A stretch of 35,732 nt of DNA from Bryobacteraceae bacterium (GTDB taxonomy: Bacteria > Acidobacteriota > Terriglobia > Bryobacterales > Bryobacteraceae): positions 1-35,732 of the forward strand of contig JAICLJ010000032.1 of NCBI GenBank assembly GCA_025927575.1, in the 5' to 3' direction. The position numbers and the translations under genes are program-made. Below, piece by piece: positions 7,969 through 15,122 of this stretch. The notes under the pieces were generated by a model that had not been told where the DNA came from, made no database searches, and saw only the letters and a list, made by a program, of their open reading frames with translations. Positions within the stretch are counted from its first letter, which is position 1. Each line of letters opens with the position of its first letter.

Positions 7969-9111
7969 TTAGTGTGTAGAGCTTTTTCCGTTCGCGGTGA
8001 TCTGCTCGATAAACTCTACCTCTTCCGGTTTGTAGGCCGAGCCGTCGGCGTGGAAGATGTCGTGGAACCACACGGCCGGGTTGCGGTTGGTGTAGGGGCG
8101 CTGCCAGGAATCCCAGGGCAGGTATGTCTGGGTTTTGCCCGCGACGAATCCCCAGTTGTAAGCCGCAACTCTACGTTTTTTGGCGATCGGCAGAATGCCC
8201 GCAAAGGTACTGCCCATGGGGCGCGCCATGTATTCAGTGCAGAGGATCGGCCGGCGAAAAGCCTCCAGCCACTTCACTCGTTTTTCAAATTCGGCGGGCG
8301 GGTCGTAGTTGTGAAACGACGTGACATCGGACAACTCCAGCTGCGCCTTGGCCATCGGCGATAGTTTCGCCGGGGAAGACCAATCGCCTTGCCAGACGCC
8401 GCTGGTCAGTGGCTGCCGGGGATTTGCCGACCGCGCCCACGCAAAGGCTTGCGGCAGCAGCGCGAGCACGAGCTGCACTTTATCCGACGGTTCTTCTTTG
8501 CCGTAGCTTGAGGTATTCGGGTTATCCGGCTCGTTCCAGATGTCCCAGCCCAGTACGCGCCCGTCGTTCGCAAAGCCGCCGACCACCCCCTTGACGTATG
8601 CCTCCAGACGGGAATACTGTGCCGGATCCCGCAAGGCCTTGGCGCCGGGGGTCTGTACCCAGCGGGAATTGTGAACACCGGGCCTGGGGGCCAGCTGCCG
8701 ACCGAGATGAGGGAACGGATCCCAGCAGGAATCAAACAACACAAATAGCGGACGGATGTGATGTTTATTGGCAATGGTCAGAAAAACATCAATGCGCTTC
8801 TTGAACCCGTCCGGGTCCTGATCCCAGAGCAGGTCGTGCAGAAACACCCGCATGGAATTCATGCCCAGAGTTTCGGCCCAGCCGAGTTCCTTGTCGATTT
8901 CGCCCGGGTCGAAGGTATCGGCCTGCCACATCTCCAGTTCGTTCGCGGCGGAGGCCGGGATGAAATTGCTTCCCACGATCCAGGGCTGCTGCCGATACCA
9001 CCGTTGCGCGGCTTGCTCCGACCAACGTTCTGGTGAGGATGCCGAATCGGCCCGGACGAGCGCAAATAGACTAGCAGACAGCGAGCGGAGTAGGGAACGG
9101 CGATTTATCAT
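7969..9111 (-). CDS. Secreted GH5-like glycoside hydrolase (cellulase/mannanase type)
   Basis: A 380-residue protein with a Tat-like N-terminus (INRRSLLRSLSASLFALVRA), so it is probably exported folded. The body is a (beta/alpha)8 clan-A glycosidase. Residues 43-51 (PWIVGSNFI) form the first strand, and residues 83-92 hold GMNSMRVFLH. The general acid/base is E194 in WDIWNEPDNP at the end of strand 4, and the likely nucleophile is E293 in ILCTEYMAR at strand 7. The H267-N268-Y269 segment matches the usual His on strand 6. The substrate is probably a beta-1,4-linked plant or fungal polysaccharide; the exact specificity cannot be read. It is transcribed alone; its stop lies 82 bp past the micropeptide on the opposite strand. 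Confidence 0.85.
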   Translation of the reverse strand: MINRRSLLRSLSASLFALVRADSASSPERWSEQAAQRWYRQQPWIVGSNFIPASAANELEMWQADTFDPGEIDKELGWAETLGMNSMRVFLHDLLWDQDPDGFKKRIDVFLTIANKHHIRPLFVLFDSCWDPFPHLGRQLAPRPGVHNSRWVQTPGAKALRDPAQYSRLEAYVKGVVGGFANDGRVLGWDIWNEPDNPNTSSYGKEEPSDKVQLVLALLPQAFAWARSANPRQPLTSGVWQGDWSSPAKLSPMAKAQLELSDVTSFHNYDPPAEFEKRVKWLEAFRRPILCTEYMARPMGSTFAGILPIAKKRRVAAYNWGFVAGKTQTYLPWDSWQRPYTNRNPAVWFHDIFHADGSAYKPEEVEFIEQITANGKSSTH

Positions 9112-9225
9112 GTGAGCGAGGGGGGCCGCTCACAATTCTACAATTTGCGGGACGATAATGGGTCGGATCGCACTTAACGTCCATACGGGCCGGGTCTTAG
9201 GAGACGCTTCGCGACAATAAGAGTA

Positions 9226-9663
9226 GTGCGATTTGTTCTACCGCTGTGGCTGGTGCTTCTTACGGCTATTTCTTTGGCGCCGACCAGCCTGAAATGGCGG
9301 ATAGGAACCATGGGTTCCCTCCACACTTGGGGCCACTTTGTGACGTTCCTGGTGACCGGAGTGCTTCTATGCTGGAATGCCGGCGGCGTCCTATCCTGGT
9401 TGCGCCGGTGTTTGGCCGGCGTTGCGATTGCGGCGGTTCTAGAGGGCTTTGAAGTCGCTGTTTATCACAGTACGTTCGAATGGCGCGATCTCCGCACCGA
9501 TTGCCTGGGGGTCGTTCTTGGCGCAATGGCGGCGGTCGGGGCCGCGCGGGTGGTTTCCGCAATTGCGAAGCGCTGCGCAAAAAGACCATCTCTGTCGATT
9601 GCGGGCAACGAGCCCGTCTCCGTGAGAGGGCGAATCGGCGGCAAAACTCATACCAGGAAGTGA
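9226..9663 (+). CDS. VanZ-like membrane protein
   Basis: A 145-residue protein from a GTG at 9226. Four hydrophobic segments are seen at about 3-20, 33-55, 60-80 and 95-115. The VanZ-like pattern is present: a conserved His in HTWGHFVTFLVTGVLL, Glu in AVLEGFEVAVY, and the Arg/Asp/Gly set in WRDLRTDCLGVVLGA. VanZ-like proteins are widespread small membrane proteins of poorly known role; a minority are linked to glycopeptide resistance, and nothing here points to that. The C-terminal 30 residues are basic and cytoplasmic. It is isolated between the minus-strand glycosidase and a convergent surface-protein gene. Confidence 0.75.
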   Translation: MRFVLPLWLVLLTAISLAPTSLKWRIGTMGSLHTWGHFVTFLVTGVLLCWNAGGVLSWLRRCLAGVAIAAVLEGFEVAVYHSTFEWRDLRTDCLGVVLGAMAAVGAARVVSAIAKRCAKRPSLSIAGNEPVSVRGRIGGKTHTRK

Positions 9664-9780
9664 TCGGCTAGCTTCGGTGCGATGGTGCGGGGACGTCTTG
9701 CGCGTTGAGGGTTGTCATCGTGGAGGGGCCGATATCGGGATTCGCCGCGCTGTCCGTCGCCTCGAACCCTCCTGTCAGCC

Positions 9781-10830
9781 CTAGTGCCTGTAACCGCGGT
9801 AGTAGCGGCGGCCGCCGTAGAAGCCTCGTCCGTAAAACAAGGAGAACCGCGGCCCCCAGTTATACGGATAGAATCCCGGACCATAATAGGACCCGTAGTA
9901 GGGCGGTCCATATACAGGCGGTGGGGGGCAGCCGTAAGGGCCGCAATAAGACGGTTGCAGGGCCGGCGGCGGTGGTTGTTGAGCGGCGTAGGTTTGGCGG
10001 TAGTCTTCCGGCTCAACATAACGGAACACTTGAGGCGCGCGATCCGTAGAGAACGTAACCGGGGCTACGATACGGAACGTGAGGACCGATTCAGGGTAGA
10101 TTATCGTCGCGTGGCCGCGAGTCAGCAGCACCCCAATCGTACTCGCTGCGGCGCCGGCAGCCGCACCCAGACCGGCTCCAAATCCACCGTCCGCGATTCC
10201 GCCCACAGCAGCGCCAAGAGCGGTGGTTCCACCGATGGCTCCGGCATCGCGGCCCCGGGATGTTCCAGCCGTCGAATTCAGGAATTGGGATTGAATGGGC
10301 ACCTGCTGCCCGTCGGCTAGCGTGAGATCAGTTAACTGAATGCCAAGCTGCGACACGCCTTGAACACGGCCGGCCTTCTCGGCATTGGTGACCCGTCCGC
10401 CAATGGTCTCTCCGGGCTGCGCTGCCACCACGCCGTCCACAACGATAGGACGTACCAACGAAGCCGTAAACGAGTCGCCCACGTGGCTCTTATCTGATGA
10501 AAGAGCCTGGTTCAACCGGACCGTGATAAAAGTCCCAGGCTTAATGGTCAATTGTGCCGGAACGGGATAGGCCGGCTGGTTATTCGGCTCCGGACTTTGT
10601 TGCGCGTTGGGATCGACATTCCGATCCGGAGAGTAGTTTGGATTCGACGAGTCGTTCGGTGTCTGCGATGTATTTTGCGGTTCGCCGACGCGCTTCCATC
10701 CGCCGGTTGATCCCGTATCGCTTTGCCGGTCGGCGGGGGGCGGAGTGTACGGCTGATCTTGCGCGAAAGCAAAGCTGGTCGCTCCCAGCAGAGCCAACAG
10801 TAATGAAGCGCCGCGAATCCGATTGTTCAT
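9781..10830 (-). CDS. Exported glycine-zipper protein with Tyr/Gly/Pro-rich tail
   Basis: About 349 residues from the ATG at 10830; GGTGAG lies 8 bp upstream, and an in-frame GTG at 10839 is the alternative. The signal peptide is MNNRIRGASLLLALLGATSF ending AFAQ. A low-complexity Pro/Asn/Gln region follows to about residue 90. Next comes a beta-rich domain (TIKPGTFITVRLNQALSSDK, VGDSFTASLV, LTDLTLADGQQVPIQS). A glycine zipper of alternating Gly/Ala covers about 195-240 (GAAVGGIADGGFGAGLGAAA). The last 60 residues are very rich in Tyr, Gly and Pro (PPPPVYGPPYYGSYYGPGFY). It is probably an outer-envelope or surface protein. Combinations of this kind recur in acidobacteria under hypothetical names; no function is assigned. 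Confidence 0.75.
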   Translation of the reverse strand: MNNRIRGASLLLALLGATSFAFAQDQPYTPPPADRQSDTGSTGGWKRVGEPQNTSQTPNDSSNPNYSPDRNVDPNAQQSPEPNNQPAYPVPAQLTIKPGTFITVRLNQALSSDKSHVGDSFTASLVRPIVVDGVVAAQPGETIGGRVTNAEKAGRVQGVSQLGIQLTDLTLADGQQVPIQSQFLNSTAGTSRGRDAGAIGGTTALGAAVGGIADGGFGAGLGAAAGAAASTIGVLLTRGHATIIYPESVLTFRIVAPVTFSTDRAPQVFRYVEPEDYRQTYAAQQPPPPALQPSYCGPYGCPPPPVYGPPYYGSYYGPGFYPYNWGPRFSLFYGRGFYGGRRYYRGYRH

Positions 10831-11181
10831 AGTAGTCACTCACCGTTTAGATAAAAACACGCCCCTGTAACAGCACGGGACCTGCCAATCGTCAATGTGC
10901 CGAAGACATTGATAGGATGCCGTGAACACGGCGCTTCGACTGGTCGGAATGCACCGGAGGTGGTTAAATTCAACCACGCCTGCCAAACGCGGACATTCGT
11001 ATGGGTTATCCTGGACAAATCGAACGCAGCGCACGTTAGGGGCACACGGGTATTTAGGTCTCGCGCGGGATTAGCGATCGGCTGTCAAGCTGCAAGAAAC
11101 AATAAAGTTTTTGGATGCCGCGTCGCGGCATCACTTTGAGGCGCGCCTGGTGAATCCCGGTGTGCCGGTCAGGACTTAGTC
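10831..11181. other. Intergenic region with two inverted repeats
   Basis: About 350 bp between the divergent glycine-zipper gene and the small plus-strand paralog gene. No gene is convincing here. It holds a 6-bp inverted repeat GTGGTT/AACCAC with a 6-nt loop (10960-10977) and the 19-bp palindrome listed separately. Promoters of both flanking genes are expected here. Confidence 0.45.
11114..11132. repeat. 19-bp perfect palindrome
   Basis: GATGCCGCG T CGCGGCATC is a perfect 9+1+9 inverted repeat, 49 bp upstream of the start at 11182. No T-run follows on either strand, so it is not a standard terminator. It could be an operator, or a hairpin in the leader of the small gene. Confidence 0.5.
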
Positions 11182-11382
11182 ATGGGGTATTGGACGCTTA
11201 AAGTACTGTTGGGATCTGAATGGGAATGGTGCCTGTTCGACAGCGAGATCGAGGCGCACGCCACTTACGCTGCGATATCGTCGGACTACAAAGAAGAAGT
11301 GAGGGGCGCGCATCTCGTCACTCCCAAAGGCGTTGTCCGGCAATTGAAGGATCACGACATCCGCAAACACCAAAACAACTAG
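11182..11382 (+). CDS. Small conserved 66-residue protein (paralog of 6730-6930)
   Basis: ATG at 11182 with AGGA seven bases upstream. The product has the same length as the one at 6730-6930 and aligns to it without gaps, sharing the pattern W-x-L-x-V-x-L, W-E-x-C-x-F-x-S, a central Ala pair, D-Y, V-R, L-V and G. The similarity is concentrated in the first 50 residues, and the tails differ. No domain is recognised. The conserved Trp, Cys and aromatic residues suggest a folded core rather than a leader peptide. It stands alone on the plus strand behind a 19-bp palindrome. Confidence 0.65.
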   Translation: MGYWTLKVLLGSEWEWCLFDSEIEAHATYAAISSDYKEEVRGAHLVTPKGVVRQLKDHDIRKHQNN

Positions 11383-11678
11383 ACGCTCGGTCCGCTCGAA
11401 GTGCCGAGCGGCGGTTCAGCCGATTTGATCTCGTCGGGTAACCGGCGCAGATTTTATTCCGCCTCTTTAGTTAAGAGTGGGAGTGTCGGTATGCGAGGCG
11501 AAGAGAACAGGCGCGCCACGGCGTGTCTCCTCTTCGCCCCTTCGATTCGCGAGGCACTGGGACTCCAGTACACTCAAAGCGACTGCAACAACCGCAGTTT
11601 CGAGTGGCAGCTTCGTTTGGACGAGCGCACACACGAGGCACTGATGCCTCATTCTATGATGGAGCTTTGAAGGTCTTC
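11383..11678. other. Intergenic region before the exported-protein gene
   Basis: About 300 bp with no supported gene. An in-frame extension of the downstream gene reaches back to 11523, but its translation has no signal-like or conserved character. The GAAGG element at 11669-11673 and the signal peptide favour the later start at 11679. Confidence 0.4.
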
Positions 11679-12341
11679 ATGGTTGCTCTTCCGGCGCGTG
11701 AATTGCTGATACGCGTCTTTTACGCAGGCCTGATATTTGCCTCATCATTGTCGCTTGGCAGGGTGGCCGCGCAGGTGATCGATTTTGAATCAAACGGCCT
11801 CCATTACCAAGCGATGACGCGGGATGGGGTGACCGTCACGTTCGCCAAGCTGCCGCCCCGCATTGCGAACTACAGCATCATACAAGTCACCGTAACGAAT
11901 GGCTCGCCCGTCTCGTGGTCGGTACGGCCGCAAGACTTTACGTTTTACCGGCAGGATGGGGAAAGTATTCGCGCAACCGACGCCGATCTGGTGATCAGCT
12001 CGCTGCTGGACCATGCGAGCAAGCGCGACGTGGTGAAACTGGAGGTGCTCTATGAGGCGAGCATTTATGCGCTGCCTCCAAACTATCGTTCCACGGCTGG
12101 TTACGAGCATCGACGGGAGCAAGCGATGACGATCGCGGTGAATGCGAAGTTCAAGGCCGCCGCCGCAGCGTCCGCGATTACGTTAGTGCCAACCAAACTA
12201 AAGCCTGGAGGATCGACCGATGGCGCAGTGTTTTTCTTGAATCAGGAAAAATTATTTGGTCCAGGGCGCCTGGTTGTCAACACAGCCGGAGAGATTTATC
12301 AGTTCGATGTGTTTCCCGACGTGTTGCTGAAGACGAAATAG
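11679..12341 (+). CDS. Exported protein of unknown function
   Basis: 220 residues from the ATG at 11679, which has GAAGG five bases upstream. It begins with a signal-type segment (ELLIRVFYAGLIFASSLSLG, then RVAAQ), followed by a beta-rich periplasmic region. YQAMTRDGVTVTFAKLPPRI and YSIIQVTVTNGSPVSWSVRP suggest an immunoglobulin-like or similar beta-sandwich domain, then a helical linker, and VDFFP-type closing strands (EIYQFDVFPDVLL). No family name is recognised. The PHP-phosphatase gene begins one base after its stop codon, so the two are surely cotranscribed and probably translationally coupled. A functional link between them is not obvious. Confidence 0.7.
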   Translation: MVALPARELLIRVFYAGLIFASSLSLGRVAAQVIDFESNGLHYQAMTRDGVTVTFAKLPPRIANYSIIQVTVTNGSPVSWSVRPQDFTFYRQDGESIRATDADLVISSLLDHASKRDVVKLEVLYEASIYALPPNYRSTAGYEHRREQAMTIAVNAKFKAAAAASAITLVPTKLKPGGSTDGAVFFLNQEKLFGPGRLVVNTAGEIYQFDVFPDVLLKTK

Positions 12342-12342
12342 G

Positions 12343-13230
12343 ATGACCATTCACGAAACCGACCTGGCGGGCTTTATTGATCTTCACGCGCACACTAACG
12401 CGTCCGATGGATCGCTGACGCCGGGCGAGCTTATTGCAATGGCGTGCGGAGCCGGATTGAGCGCGCTGGCAATTACAGATCATGAAACCTTCGCTGGCTT
12501 TGACGCGGCGCGCTCCGCCGCGGACGAATGCAATCTGGATCTGGTGCGGGGAATAGAACTGAATACATCGGTGGCGATTCCGAACGGATTGGGACGGCGC
12601 ACTCTACACCTGCTTGCCTATTTCCCCGCCGGCGAGCCCTCCCGGTCGTTCCTCGAATGGATCGCGCTGCAACAGGAACAACGGCGCGAACGCAACCGTA
12701 ATCTTGCGGAGCGCCTGCGGCAACAGGGCGTTCAGATCACGCTGGCGGAAGTGGAAGAGCGAGGCCGCAGCATTGCGGGCAGGCCTCATTTCGCACGCAT
12801 CCTCGTCGACAGAGGGTACGCTACCGATATTGCCGATGCGTTTCGGCGATTTATCGGGGAAGGGGCTCCAGCCTTCGTTCAAAGGACTTCGCCATCCACA
12901 AAGGAGGCGATCGAGGTCGTCCGGCTTGGCGGAGGAGTGCCGGTTGTCGCCCACCCCGTGCGCTTATCGCTCGCGAAGCGGCAGGAGGAGCGGAAGTTAA
13001 TTGAAGGGTTGAAAGAGGCCGGGCTTGCGGGACTAGAGGTGGTGCATTCGGACCAGCCGATCGAGCTGCAAGAATACTACCGGCAGGTAGCGCGCGAGTT
13101 GGACCTGCTGCCCACCGGGGGATCGGATTTCCATGGATTACCGAAGCCGAAGATTCAACTAGGGCGGGGCATTGCCGATAATGTTCGAGTGCCGCTGGAG
13201 TATTTACAGCGATTGAGAGAAATGGCCTAG
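12343..13230 (+). CDS. PHP-domain phosphoesterase (RNase AM / nucleoside 3',5'-bisphosphate phosphatase type)
   Basis: A 295-residue cytoplasmic metal-dependent phosphoesterase. The four PHP motifs are complete: H15-A-H17 with D22, then TDHE (H47), E72 in the GIEL motif, H89, VAHP (H204), H235 and the closing GGSDFHG (D262, H264). These should bind a trinuclear metal site. The insertion between motifs II and III (about residues 105-185) is the small helical lid seen in the YciV/TrpH group, which remove 3' phosphates from pAp and trim short 5' RNA ends. Length is normal for the group. The ATG follows the upstream stop by one base. Substrate is inferred from the family only. Confidence 0.87.
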   Translation: MTIHETDLAGFIDLHAHTNASDGSLTPGELIAMACGAGLSALAITDHETFAGFDAARSAADECNLDLVRGIELNTSVAIPNGLGRRTLHLLAYFPAGEPSRSFLEWIALQQEQRRERNRNLAERLRQQGVQITLAEVEERGRSIAGRPHFARILVDRGYATDIADAFRRFIGEGAPAFVQRTSPSTKEAIEVVRLGGGVPVVAHPVRLSLAKRQEERKLIEGLKEAGLAGLEVVHSDQPIELQEYYRQVARELDLLPTGGSDFHGLPKPKIQLGRGIADNVRVPLEYLQRLREMA

Positions 13231-13247
13231 CGCGGCATCAGCTTTGA

Positions 13248-13775
13248 TTACGGACTTTCTGCGACTGTATTTCCAGGCGCCAAGGATTTTGACTCTCTCG
13301 TGCTGTCCGCAGCGGTTTCCGAATCGTCCGCCGCTTGCGCGGTTCCTGGCGGCACTATCGGCAGCGTCATGTACTTGTGCTTCGGGCCCAGGCCCAGGCC
13401 GATCAGCGCCAATGCTGTGATTTTGCCTTCGTTTGCAATTCCCTGTTCTGTCTGGAAGCGCTGTAACGCAGAAACCGATTTAGGTCCCCATTGGCCATCG
13501 ATCTCTCCGTCGTAATAACCCGCGCTCGCGAGCGCCTGCTGGATTTGCTTATAGCGCGCTAGAGTCGGATGCAATTGATACCGCCGGGCCCGAACTCTGT
13601 GAGAGCGCCGCCGGCGCCGCCTGACGTGCTTTGCCGTGTGCCGGGATCGCGCGTGTTGATGCGAAGCGCGAGCGTGGTGCCGTGTCCGTTTCGAAGTCGA
13701 GTGCCGAGAAGCTGCTGTCGAAAGAACTGGAAGAATTGTCAGGCCGATCGCAGCGAGGAAAAAAAACAACCTCAT
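13248..13775 (-). CDS. Exported peptidoglycan-binding-domain protein
   Basis: 175 residues from the ATG at 13775; an in-frame TTG at 13796 is the alternative. A hydrophobic N-terminus (MRLFFFLAAIGLTILPVLST) is a signal peptide or anchor. A strongly basic His/Arg-rich stretch follows (about 25-65, including RRRRRRSHRVRARR). Residues about 75-130 form a PG_binding_1 domain: IQQALASAGYYDGEIDGQWG followed by PKSVSALQRFQTEQGI and a degenerate L-T-A-L-L end. The tail is acidic and disordered. It probably attaches to the cell wall. The polybasic segment could bind nucleic acid, teichoic-type polymers or lipopolysaccharide phosphate. Convergent with the PHP gene, with stops 17 bp apart. Confidence 0.75.
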   Translation of the reverse strand: MRLFFFLAAIGLTILPVLSTAASRHSTSKRTRHHARASHQHARSRHTAKHVRRRRRRSHRVRARRYQLHPTLARYKQIQQALASAGYYDGEIDGQWGPKSVSALQRFQTEQGIANEGKITALALIGLGLGPKHKYMTLPIVPPGTAQAADDSETAADSTRESKSLAPGNTVAESP

Positions 13776-14024
13776 CCCCAAACCGCATGCTACCAAGACG
13801 AGGTGGAGATTACAAATACTTTCGGGCGATTCGGAAGGAGTTACGCGAACGAATTCGAATTATCGAGAAACCGAGAGAGCGTGAAGAACATGCCGGCGCG
13901 AGATTCTGTAGCAGTAGCGGTTGATCCGGATGGGTGCTTCCTTCGGCGCGGCTCGGATGAGGATGTAATATCGTGTCGCGGCCGGGGCCAAGAAGACGCG
14001 GCCAGCAGGCGATTCTCAGAGGTT

Positions 14025-14771
14025 TCAGAATGCAATTCGCAAGGGCCGCATCAATACGATAACGGTCAGGGAGGAAAACAGCAACAGCCACACATACCAC
14101 GGCAAATCTAATCCAATCCAGTGAATCGTTCGCGAAGGATAGCCAATTTCTACCCAATCCACATTTCCCTTGGGCAGCGGCGATTCCATCGGATGCCAAA
14201 ATAACTGCCACATCGATCGAACGCGTTTTGTAGATAGAGATTCCGGGTTACTTCCTGAAACAATTGTTTTTGTAACAATCTCGGTTGGAAACACAACACG
14301 GAGCATTCCTGAAGTTGCTTTCACCGCACGGATACGCCAGCAGACCTGGCCTGTACCTTGCATGCGCACGGCCGGCGTCGCGACTTCGATGCCTTCCGGC
14401 GGCTGCAAAATCGGCGCGGCAACAAGGGGGCCGGCAGGATGCGCCAGTTTAATTGTGACAATCGAATCCTCGGAAATTGCCAACGGCGCTTTTCCATAAA
14501 AAGGCTCGAGGACAGCGAACAGGAATAGCATCGGAACGGCCAAAACCAAAGCGGGGCGCAACATCAATGCTAAATAGCGGACGTTGAGCGCCAACAAGCG
14601 GACCTGGGCCCGCCAAACGAGACTCGGTTCGTCCACAAAAAGGCGCAGTTCGTACAGGCAGGCTTGAATCTGGCGCCGTATCTTGCGGATCGCGTCCTGG
14701 TTTGAAAGCTTTCGCAGAACCAGCAAGAACGCGAGTCCGACACCTATTCCGATGGCAGCCAGGCTAATCAT
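14025..14771 (-). CDS. Three-pass membrane protein, DUF106/EMC3-like layout
   Basis: A 248-residue protein. The first membrane segment is at about 2-19. A basic amphipathic helical hairpin follows at about 22-70 (SNQDAIRKIRRQIQACLYEL and RLFVDEPSLVWRAQVRLLAL). The second segment is about 72-90 (LRPALVLAVPMLFLFAVLEP). A periplasmic beta-rich domain covers about 92-215, and the last segment about 222-240 (PWYVWLLLFSSLTVIVLM). A helical hairpin between the first two segments is the layout of DUF106/EMC3 members of the YidC/Oxa1 superfamily, but here a large outside domain separates segments two and three. The insertase comparison is inference by eye. It is the last gene of the minus-strand phosphatase group, 65 bp after the small RHH-like gene. 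Confidence 0.65.
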   Translation of the reverse strand: MISLAAIGIGVGLAFLLVLRKLSNQDAIRKIRRQIQACLYELRLFVDEPSLVWRAQVRLLALNVRYLALMLRPALVLAVPMLFLFAVLEPFYGKAPLAISEDSIVTIKLAHPAGPLVAAPILQPPEGIEVATPAVRMQGTGQVCWRIRAVKATSGMLRVVFPTEIVTKTIVSGSNPESLSTKRVRSMWQLFWHPMESPLPKGNVDWVEIGYPSRTIHWIGLDLPWYVWLLLFSSLTVIVLMRPLRIAF

Positions 14772-14836
14772 AAACCGGCTGCCTTATCAACGTAGCTGTC
14801 TGTGCCCTGGCCATGGGTCTGAATGAAACGTAGCGG

Positions 14837-15028
14837 CTATTCCAAATAGCCGAGGCCCTTCATCTTCTTGACGATCTCTTCGTCCGACTCCGCGTCTTCC
14901 AGGCGAGCAAGTTCCTTCTCGACGATGTGTTGCACGAACTCTTCAGGAGAACTGTACCCGGCCACCTCACTGCATTTCTTGATCCGCTCCATCAGATCTT
15001 TGTCGAATTTAAGTGTTGTCTTAAACAT
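14837..15028 (-). CDS. Ribbon-helix-helix-like small protein with LGY tail
   Basis: 63 residues. The first 45 fit a ribbon-helix-helix (CopG/Arc) fold: a beta strand (MFKTTLKFD), helix A (KDLMERIKKCSEVAGY), a turn (SSPEEF) and helix B (VQHIVEKELARLE). RHH proteins are DNA-binding dimers and often antitoxins, but no toxin gene is adjacent. After an acidic linker the protein ends in EEIVKKMKGLGYLE, which resembles the C-terminal tail of the sulfatase-like enzyme ending at 23031 (EEVLKSLGYVQ). It lies between the lipoprotein phosphatase gene (94 bp upstream) and the membrane-protein gene (65 bp downstream). It could therefore be a regulator, or a small partner protein rather than a repressor. 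Confidence 0.75.
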   Translation of the reverse strand: MFKTTLKFDKDLMERIKKCSEVAGYSSPEEFVQHIVEKELARLEDAESDEEIVKKMKGLGYLE

Positions 15029-15122
15029 TTGACGTCTTTCTCGATAATTTACAATCGCGCTCGGGGGGCATGCCCGGCCCTACACGAACTCGTTGTCTGT
15101 TGGGTGGCCAAGCATGCTCCAT

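Noticed and set aside
7688..7972. Plus-strand open frame of 94 codons
   Set aside because: His/Arg/Ser-rich, not protein-like; the hydrophobic 32-codon frame inside this stretch is the more plausible coding frame.
9226..9663. Glycopeptide-resistance gene
   Set aside because: Only the broad VanZ-like fold is present; there is no vanHAX or regulator nearby.
14837..15028. Toxin-antitoxin module reading of the RHH-like gene
   Set aside because: Neither neighbour resembles a toxin (ParE, RelE, PIN or similar); the flanking genes are a phosphatase and a membrane protein.
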